NCBI GenBank assembly: GCA_947478935.1
Contig: CANJXV010000041.1
Location: 1-13,322 of the forward strand
DNA from: Comamonadaceae bacterium
GTDB lineage: Bacteria; Pseudomonadota; Gammaproteobacteria; Burkholderiales; Burkholderiaceae_C
Length of the DNA: 13,322 nucleotides
Direction of reading: 5' to 3'
A program made the position numbers and the translations under genes. Below, piece by piece: positions 1 to 5,015 of this stretch (the first letter of the stretch is position 1; the number at the start of each line of letters is the position of its first letter). The notes below the pieces were generated by a model that saw only the letters and a program-made list of their open reading frames with translations, ran no database searches and had not been told where the DNA came from.

Positions 1-1
1 G

Positions 2-928
2 ACGCCGGATAAGCAGCGCCAGCAGGCGCGCCGTATGGAGGTCTATGCCGGTATGGCCGAGGCCATGGACGCCGAGGTGGGCCGTCTGGTGCAGCACCTT
101 AAATCGAGCGGCCAGTACGACAACACGGTGTTCGTATTTTTGTCTGACAACGGTTCTGACCCTGCGGACCCTTTCAATATCCCCAGCGCCAATGCCTGGG
201 TGCGCATGAACTACCAAGTAGACGTGGAGCCGCTGGGTGGCAAGGGCACGTTCTCGGCCAATGGGCCAAGTTGGGCCAGCGCCACGGTGGGGCCATTAAA
301 TGGCTACAAATACTTTGCCAGCGAGGGCGGATTGCGCGTGCCCCTTATTGTCTCGGGCCTGCCCGGCGTGGCTTCTGGCGCGGTGGTGTCAGCGCTGACG
401 CATGTGAACGACATCGTTCCCACATTGCTCGACGCCGCCGGCATCGCGCCGCACCAGGGGCAGTATGCAGGCCGCACCGTACAGGCTTTAAGCGGCCACA
501 GCCTTTTGCCTTTGCTGCAGGGTAGAGCCGATTACGCCTATCGCCCTGACGAGCCACTGGGCTATGAATTAGCAGGCAGTGCTGCGCTATTTTTGGGCGA
601 CTACAAATTGGTGAAAAACATTGCGCCGTTAGGTGATGGCCAATGGCGCTTGTTTAACCTGCGCCAGGACCCGGGTGAGACGCAAGATGTGCAGTCCGCC
701 CAGCCCGCGGTGTTTGCCTCCATGCGGGCCGCCTATGACAAGTACGCCCAAGAATATGGCGTGCTGCCGGTGCCCGAGGGCTTTGATCTGCAAAAAGCCG
801 GTTTGTATTACGCGGTGCACCACTATCTGCTTCCCAAGCTGCGTGCGGCCTGGCCTTTGTGGCTGGCGCTGGCGGGTGCGGTGTTGGCGCTGCTGGTCTG
901 GCGCAGACGGCGAAAGCTTATTTCTTGA
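2..928 (+). CDS. Sulfatase (alkaline-phosphatase superfamily), C-terminal part with membrane anchor
   Basis: This is a 5'-truncated gene; its reading frame is open from base 2 and 308 residues are visible. The product looks like an arylsulfatase of the PF00884 family, which hydrolyses sulfate esters in the periplasm. The metal-binding Asp-Asn pair appears in the motif FLSDNGS (visible residues about 45-51). The Gly-Tyr-Lys segment followed by ASEGGLRVPLIV (about 101-115) matches the lysine region that contacts the sulfate group in this family. The later segment 'FNLRQDPGETQDV' is the usual sulfatase C-terminal motif. The CxPSR/CxAGR site converted to formylglycine lies outside the window, so activity cannot be judged. 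The last about 30 residues form a hydrophobic helix (PLWLALAGAVLALLVW) followed by RRRRK, which would anchor the catalytic domain on the periplasmic side with the basic tail in the cytoplasm. The gene converges on the minus-strand gene at 918-1343 with an 11-bp overlap. Confidence 0.88.
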   Translation, partial: TPDKQRQQARRMEVYAGMAEAMDAEVGRLVQHLKSSGQYDNTVFVFLSDNGSDPADPFNIPSANAWVRMNYQVDVEPLGGKGTFSANGPSWASATVGPLNGYKYFASEGGLRVPLIVSGLPGVASGAVVSALTHVNDIVPTLLDAAGIAPHQGQYAGRTVQALSGHSLLPLLQGRADYAYRPDEPLGYELAGSAALFLGDYKLVKNIAPLGDGQWRLFNLRQDPGETQDVQSAQPAVFASMRAAYDKYAQEYGVLPVPEGFDLQKAGLYYAVHHYLLPKLRAAWPLWLALAGAVLALLVWRRRRKLIS

Positions 929-1343
929 TGCGATCGACCAGCATCTTGTAGCCGTTGTCATTAGGCGTTATCCCATCTTCTTCGGTGCGGGTGATGGGTA
1001 GCACGATGTCTTCGTTTTCTTCTGCGATACGCCGGATTATTTTTTGCGTTTTACTGATGTCCACCTGATACTTCGGATCATTACCGGCGGGCAATACCCA
1101 ATACACCTTGTCCGCTTCGGTCAGCTTGCGCAGTACGCGCAATTCGGTTTCGGTAAACACATAAAAATGGTCGTATGAGCCCAGGCTGATGATGACGCGC
1201 TTGGCAATCAGCGGCGTCTTCTTCATAAACTCCTTGTTCCATTTTTGCGAGCTCAGGCCCTCTTTGCTATAGGTTTTGCATTCCGGACGCAGCTCGGCTA
1301 GGCCGACTGCGATGCTATCTCCAACGATCAAACACTCCAACAT
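918..1343 (-). CDS. Small SGNH/GDSL-like protein with degenerate catalytic blocks
   Basis: The product is 141 aa with no signal peptide or membrane segment. The N-terminus LIVGDSIAVG matches block I of SGNH/GDSL hydrolases, with the nucleophile candidate Ser10. The C-terminus DGITPNDNGY (123-132) aligns with block V, normally D-G-x-H-P-N, but Thr126 (codon ACG) stands where the catalytic His is expected. The block III-like stretch ISLGSYDH (52-59) has Tyr57 where Asn is usual. Family SGNH enzymes are esterases or lipases; this one may be inactive or use another residue. At 141 aa it is short for the family. The ATG at 1343 is supported by an AAGGAAG ribosome site a few bases upstream. It is richer in Lys and Glu than its neighbours, which could mean transfer. 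The fold assignment rests on motifs only. Confidence 0.72.
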   Translation of the reverse strand: MLECLIVGDSIAVGLAELRPECKTYSKEGLSSQKWNKEFMKKTPLIAKRVIISLGSYDHFYVFTETELRVLRKLTEADKVYWVLPAGNDPKYQVDISKTQKIIRRIAEENEDIVLPITRTEEDGITPNDNGYKMLVDRIKK

Positions 1344-1397
1344 ATTTCTTCCTTATACATGGCGCCCATTGTGGGGCTCGCCGCAAAACCCTCGTGC

Positions 1398-1486
1398 CGT
1401 CATTGCGAGCGCAGCGAAGCAATCCAGCTTTCTTATTCAATCAAACAATTTTGGATCGCCACGTCGCTGCGCTCCTCGCGATGACG
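1398..1486. repeat. REP/MITE-like imperfect inverted repeat
   Basis: The left arm begins CGTCATTGCGAGCGCAGCGA at 1398 and continues to AATCC; the right arm ends with CTCGCGATGACG at 1486. The reverse complement of the right arm reads CGTCATCGCGAGGAGCGCAG and continues to GCGATCC, so the arms match over roughly 30 bases with small indels. An AT-rich loop of about 27 bases (about 1426-1452) separates them. Short repeats of the type CGTCATTGCGAG...GCAATCC are widespread as interspersed palindromes in proteobacterial genomes, which fits a REP- or MITE-type element rather than a gene. It fills most of the 183-base gap between two minus-strand genes and could form a large hairpin in RNA, where it might terminate transcription or stabilise the mRNA of the upstream HTTM gene. 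Confidence 0.75.
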
Positions 1487-1526
1487 CGACTTTTGGGGCC
1501 TTGCTGGCGGATAACGATCGCTCCGG

Positions 1527-2321
1527 CTACCAAAAAATCCGCTGTGCCGAACACGCAAGTATGGCCGGAAATGTAACTATCCAGGCCCAAAAAAAGCGAT
1601 TCAGACCGAAAAACCAGAAAACCAGGAAATGAAACAACAGCCCGATAGCGCAAAAAACCAAAGCCGCCAAAGGGTGCAGCAGCGCCAGGGGCGCGGCGCA
1701 CTCCCAGCCAATAAAAGCCCAGGCCCCCAGGCGGGCCACCCAAGGCTTGCGTAACACGCTGGCCGAGGGCAGGGGGCCGTAAATTGCAGCATTTAGAAAA
1801 ATCGTCATCGCCTGGCCGCTGCGCCATTCGGGCTGCATCAGCTTGACCCAGCCCGACATGAAGTACGAGGTGATCGATTGCAAACAGATGTACCACAGAC
1901 CCGCGCGCCAAGCTAAATGCGCATCGCCGCCTAGCTCGACCAGCGCGGCCAAGAGCAAGCCGGTCAGCGCCACCAGCGTCATGAAATCACTGCCACCGTT
2001 AAACGCGCCGCGCCAGCGGATCAGCATCAACACATGGCTGCCAAACAAAAACACCGCCAGCGCCAGGTTGTTGCCCTGCCAGGCCAGCACCAGCAAGACC
2101 GGCAGGCGCAGCAGCAAATGCCAATGCATCGCGCTATCGCTAAACAGCAGATCCAGCAGCTTTTGCACCGGGCCAGGGGGAATGTCGGCGCGCTGCACCG
2201 GCCAAGCCCATAAGCCCTGCACCGTCAGGGCCTGGCGTATGCGCAGATATTCCAGGGTTTGCAGCAGCATGCTCAAGGCCAACAAGACCTCTAGCGTGCG
2301 GGCCGCGCTGCTTACCGGCAT
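1527..2321 (-). CDS. HTTM-like polytopic membrane protein
   Basis: The product is 264 aa with about six to eight hydrophobic helices, approximately at residues 9-25, 67-82, 87-102, 113-130, 139-156, 196-213, 214-237 and 243-258. Segments such as YFMSGWVKL (153-161) and FFGLNRFFWAW (237-247) resemble the HTTM membrane domain, related to the membrane part of vitamin K-dependent gamma-carboxylase. No carboxylase activity can be claimed, because bacterial HTTM proteins are mostly uncharacterised. There is no signal peptide beyond the first helix. The ATG at 2321 lies inside the end of the upstream gene, with a 10-bp overlap, so the two are probably translated from one mRNA by coupling. The gene ends in TAG at 1527, followed by the inverted repeat at 1398-1486. 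The HTTM label comes from motif and topology recall and should be checked by profile search. Confidence 0.75.
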   Translation of the reverse strand: MPVSSAARTLEVLLALSMLLQTLEYLRIRQALTVQGLWAWPVQRADIPPGPVQKLLDLLFSDSAMHWHLLLRLPVLLVLAWQGNNLALAVFLFGSHVLMLIRWRGAFNGGSDFMTLVALTGLLLAALVELGGDAHLAWRAGLWYICLQSITSYFMSGWVKLMQPEWRSGQAMTIFLNAAIYGPLPSASVLRKPWVARLGAWAFIGWECAAPLALLHPLAALVFCAIGLLFHFLVFWFFGLNRFFWAWIVTFPAILACSAQRIFW

Positions 2322-2833
2322 GGCAATACCGGCGAGCGCATCATGGTGTCTTCTTGCAGCAAGCCCGTGGGCCCATCCAGCACCATGCGCACTTCAAACT
2401 GCCCGTGCTTGCAGTCGGGGTGCTGGGCTTGCATGGTTTGGCAGACCAGGCGCGACACCAATTGATAACTGATTAGGGTGCGAGCGTCTGCCTCCGGGGC
2501 CATATGGTTCAGGTCTGCGGCAAGATGTTCCACCAGGTTTTGCTGCACCAGTGCCAGATTGGTATCGGCGTTGTGAAACAAATGCAGCACCCGACGCGGG
2601 CGGCGCGGGAAGATAGGAATCCATTGCGACCATTGCAGTGCATCTGCGGGTGCAGTAGGGGTTAGCGCCCAGCGCGCATACAGGTGCGGCACATTGCCCG
2701 TAGCGTGAAAAAACTTCCAATTCGGGAAAAAAGCCCGCAGTAGAAACAGCCAAGGCCCGGTCACGATGCGGCTTTTAAAAACGAGGGTCGCCAGCAGAAC
2801 CAAAAAGTACAGCAGAAAAAGTGCTTCAAGCAT
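2312..2833 (-). CDS. Uncharacterised membrane-anchored protein paired with the HTTM protein
   Basis: The product is 173 aa and I do not recognise its family. The first about 20 residues (MLEALFLLYFLVLLATLVF) form one transmembrane helix or uncleaved signal anchor. It is followed by a juxtamembrane segment LLRAFFPNWKFFHATGN and a soluble, probably cytoplasmic region with His- and Arg-rich stretches such as FPRRPRRVLHLFHN. The frame stays open upstream to 3076, but the ATG at 2833 is chosen because it starts directly with the hydrophobic helix; the upstream extension (RRRSLQSLHCYCW) looks non-coding. No strong ribosome site is visible at 2833. The 3' end overlaps the HTTM gene by 10 bp, suggesting that both products work together in the inner membrane. 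There is no catalytic motif I can name. Confidence 0.7.
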   Translation of the reverse strand: MLEALFLLYFLVLLATLVFKSRIVTGPWLFLLRAFFPNWKFFHATGNVPHLYARWALTPTAPADALQWSQWIPIFPRRPRRVLHLFHNADTNLALVQQNLVEHLAADLNHMAPEADARTLISYQLVSRLVCQTMQAQHPDCKHGQFEVRMVLDGPTGLLQEDTMMRSPVLPCR

Positions 2834-2981
2834 GGCGCGCCACGTCACCCGGACAAAGGTGTGAAAAGTCCCCCATGGCTGGCGGTTCACTCGGCTCCAT
2901 GGCACATCGCTCCAACAATAGCAGTGCAAAGATTGTAGTGAGCGCCTGCGCGGCGGCCCCGAACTGCAAAGGGACGCGTTT

Positions 2982-3010
2982 TTGCGTTGGATCAATGCAG
3001 CGGTTAATAT
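2982..3010 (+). promoter_or_regulatory. Candidate sigma-70 promoter for the PuuD-N-like gene
   Basis: TTGCGT (2982-2987) and TAATAT (3005-3010) are separated by 17 bases, the ideal spacing for a housekeeping promoter. Four of six bases match the -35 consensus and five of six the -10. It sits 39 bases upstream of the ATG at 3050 in the 216-base divergent gap 2834-3049. I saw no convincing promoter for the opposite strand in this gap. Confidence 0.5.
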
Positions 3011-3049
3011 CCGACCCTTCGTTGAATCAATTTTTTTGGAGTTTTGCTC

Positions 3050-3643
3050 ATGAGCCAAATATTGCAATCCCTGCAAAAAACACTGCTGGCCGGTCTGGTC
3101 TTGCTCATCGCGATCGTCTTGATCGCCGGTGCCGTGTCAGGCAGCCCCCTTCAAATCACCCCCGTATGGTGGAGCTTTTTCTTCCGCTGGTTGCACGTTA
3201 CGTGCGGCGTGATGTGGATTGGCCTCTTGTGGTATTTCAACTTTGTTCAAATCCCCAGCATGCCCAAAATCCCGGATGAGCAAAAGCCTGCGATCAGCAA
3301 GGTGATTGCACCGACCGCACTGTTTTGGTTCCGTTGGGCAGCCTTGGCAACGGTGGTTACCGGCCTGATCGTCGCCAGCCTGCAAGGCTATTTGCACGCG
3401 GCGTTGCGGCTGCAAATTGGCTTTGCGGCCATTGGTATAGGCATGTGGCTGGCCCTGATCATGGCCTTTAACGTCTGGTTCATCATTTGGCCAAACCAGA
3501 AGAAAGCCCTGGGCATTGTGCAGGTGGAACCGGCTGAAAAAGCTGCCGCCGCCCGCATGGCTATGCTGTTTTCACGCACCAATACGATGCTTTCTATCCC
3601 CATGCTGTTCATGATGTCGGCTCAATCCCACGGTGGGCTGTAA
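3050..3643 (+). CDS. Membrane protein, PuuD-type urate oxidase N-terminal-like domain (stand-alone)
   Basis: The product is 197 aa with about four to five membrane helices: residues about 10-30, 40-62, 90-110, 120-145 and a last hydrophobic stretch near 180. It resembles PF06181, the membrane domain of the cytochrome c-linked urate oxidase PuuD. Characteristic pieces are WWSFFFRWLHVTCGVMWIGL (40-59), FNVWFIIWPNQKK and SRTNTMLSIPMLFMM. Full PuuD proteins are about 400 aa and carry a C-terminal cytochrome c domain with a CxxCH haem site; none is present here and the gene ends cleanly. Urate oxidation is therefore only a family-level guess, and no purine catabolism genes lie nearby. Conserved His in the second helix could bind haem. 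The ATG at 3050 is preceded by GGAG at 3038-3041 with 8-base spacing; the TTG at 3044 in frame is less likely. Confidence 0.85.
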   Translation: MSQILQSLQKTLLAGLVLLIAIVLIAGAVSGSPLQITPVWWSFFFRWLHVTCGVMWIGLLWYFNFVQIPSMPKIPDEQKPAISKVIAPTALFWFRWAALATVVTGLIVASLQGYLHAALRLQIGFAAIGIGMWLALIMAFNVWFIIWPNQKKALGIVQVEPAEKAAAARMAMLFSRTNTMLSIPMLFMMSAQSHGGL

Positions 3644-3670
3644 GTAGTAACCCGCAGAGTTCGCCTAGTC

Positions 3671-3693
3671 GCGCCCTTGAATTTACAAGGCGC
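3671..3693 (+). other. Hairpin between the PuuD-N-like gene and the binding-protein gene
   Basis: GCGCCCTTG (3671-3679) pairs with CAAGGCGC (3686-3693) across the loop AATTTA, leaving one bulged C. No T-run follows, so it is not a standard intrinsic terminator. It lies 28 bases after the stop codon at 3643 and may be a 3'-end stabilising structure or a factor-dependent termination site. The remaining gap to 3813 also holds a possible -10 (TAGAAT, 3741-3746) and a short AGCC-TTCG-GGCT stem (3761-3772) in the leader of the next gene. Confidence 0.4.
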
Positions 3694-3813
3694 TGCGTCA
3701 TGAGACTGAAATAACAGCTGCACTTGGGGCAGTGAAGCAGTAGAATTTGAGCCGCTGTCCAGCCTTCGGGCTTTAGGCAAATTTTTTTATCTATTGAATG
3801 GAGTTTGACTGTC

Positions 3814-4953
3814 ATGAAACTAAAAACCCTCGCAGCCGCCGTACTGGCACTGTCCACCGGATTGGCAATGGCACAAAGCGTTGTGACCATCGCCCACGTA
3901 GGTCCCACCAGCGGCGCTATTGCCCACTTAGGTAAAGACAACGAAAACGGCGCCATCATGGCCGTTGAAGAACTCAACGCAGCGGGCGTCACCATCGGCG
4001 GCAAAAAAGTCACCATCAAATTGATGACCGAAGACGACGGCGCTGATCCCAAGCAAGGTACCGCAGTTGCTCAAAAGCTGGCCGATGCCAAAGTTGTTGG
4101 TGTGATTGGTCACTTGAACTCTGGTACATCCATCCCCGCTTCCAAAATCTACAGCGATGCGGGCATCCCCCAAATCTCTCCTTCTGCTACCAACCCCAAG
4201 TACACACGCCAAGGTTTCAAAACCACCTTCCGCGTGGTGGCTGATGACACCCAATTGGGTGGCACCTTGGGCAAGTACGCTGTCAACACGCTTAAAGGCA
4301 AAGCCATTGCCGTGATCGACGACCGTACCGCTTACGGCCAAGGCGTGGCTGACGAGTTCAGCAAAGCCGTCGTGGCAGCTGGCGGCAGCATTGTTGCCAA
4401 AGAGTTCACCACCGACAAAGCCACCGACTTCAACGCCATCCTGACCACCATCAAAGGCAAAAAGCCTGATGTGGTGTTCTTCGGCGGTATGGACGCAGTT
4501 GCAGGCCCGATGCTGCGCCAGATGAAATCGCTCGGTATCAGTGCCAAGTTTATGGGTGGTGACGGCATCTGCTCGGCAGAGTTGGTCAAGCTCGGCGGCG
4601 ACGCGATTGCTGACAACCAAGTCTATTGCGCAGAAGCCGGTGGCGTGGAAAAAGGCAGCAAGTACGAAGCCGCTAAGATCGACTTCGAAAAGCGTTTCAA
4701 AGCCAAGTTCGGTGCTGACGTCCAAGTGTATGCACCTTATGTGTATGACAGCGTCAAGTTGATGGTCGCCGCAATGGTTAAGGCGGGTTCTTCTGATCCA
4801 GAAAAATACCTGCCTGTTTTGGCTGCTACCAAAGACTACCAAGGTGTGACTGGTGCTATCGGCTTTGACAACAAAGGTGACATCGTGAATGGCGCTCTGA
4901 CGCTGCAAACCGTGCGCGGTGGCAAGTTGGAAGTGCTGTCGGTTATCCGTTAA
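3814..4953 (+). CDS. Branched-chain amino acid-type ABC transporter substrate-binding protein (LivJ/LivK-like)
   Basis: The product is 379 aa. A Sec signal peptide MKLKTLAAAVLALSTGLAMA is followed by Q21, a clear signal peptidase I site. The mature part is a Peripla_BP_6 periplasmic binding protein: TIAHVGPTSG near the N-terminus, VIGHLNSGTSIPAS (about 97-110), ISPSATNPKYT (121-131), DDRTAYGQG (159-167) and KFMGGDGIC. Proteins of this family bind leucine, isoleucine, valine or related amides and deliver them to LivHMGF. Cys253 and Cys272 could form a disulfide after export. No permease or ATPase gene is adjacent, so it must work with a transporter encoded elsewhere. The ATG at 3814 is supported by GGAG at 3800-3803 and by the signal peptide; the TTG at 3805 is too close to it. 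Codon choice is uniform and biased, as in highly expressed genes. The ligand cannot be told from sequence. Confidence 0.93.
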   Translation: MKLKTLAAAVLALSTGLAMAQSVVTIAHVGPTSGAIAHLGKDNENGAIMAVEELNAAGVTIGGKKVTIKLMTEDDGADPKQGTAVAQKLADAKVVGVIGHLNSGTSIPASKIYSDAGIPQISPSATNPKYTRQGFKTTFRVVADDTQLGGTLGKYAVNTLKGKAIAVIDDRTAYGQGVADEFSKAVVAAGGSIVAKEFTTDKATDFNAILTTIKGKKPDVVFFGGMDAVAGPMLRQMKSLGISAKFMGGDGICSAELVKLGGDAIADNQVYCAEAGGVEKGSKYEAAKIDFEKRFKAKFGADVQVYAPYVYDSVKLMVAAMVKAGSSDPEKYLPVLAATKDYQGVTGAIGFDNKGDIVNGALTLQTVRGGKLEVLSVIR

Positions 4954-4970
4954 TCACGGAATGCGACAAC

Positions 4971-5000
4971 AAAAAAACCGGCCTTCGGGCCGGTTTTTTT
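4971..5000. terminator. Bidirectional intrinsic terminator
   Basis: An A-run is followed by ACCGGCC, the tetraloop TTCG, GGCCGGT and a T-run. The perfect GC-rich stem is flanked by A on the left and T on the right, so it can terminate transcription on both strands. It sits 17 bases after the LivK-like stop codon and 15 bases past the end of the convergent dinG-like gene, serving both. Confidence 0.93.
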
Positions 5001-5015
5001 ACGCCTGCCAACTCC

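Noticed and set aside
1276..1632. Open frames across the intergenic repeat (118 and 60 codons, plus strand)
   Set aside because: They run across the inverted repeat and into the HTTM gene antisense, with no ribosome site or protein motif.
2834..3076. N-terminal extension of the 173-aa gene up to 3076
   Set aside because: The extra 81 residues would overlap the PuuD-N-like gene start and its promoter, are rich in Arg, Ser and Cys, and precede an obvious signal-anchor start at 2833.
3761..3788. AGCC-TTCG-GGCT stem plus T-run read as an intrinsic terminator
   Set aside because: The stem has only 4 bp and is separated from the T-run by 9 bases, so it does not fit a standard terminator.
3928..4908. 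Long open frame of 326 codons antisense to the LivK-type gene
   Set aside because: It lies wholly inside a clear periplasmic binding protein gene and follows from its biased codon use. The translation is rich in His and Phe, has no recognisable motif and no ribosome site.
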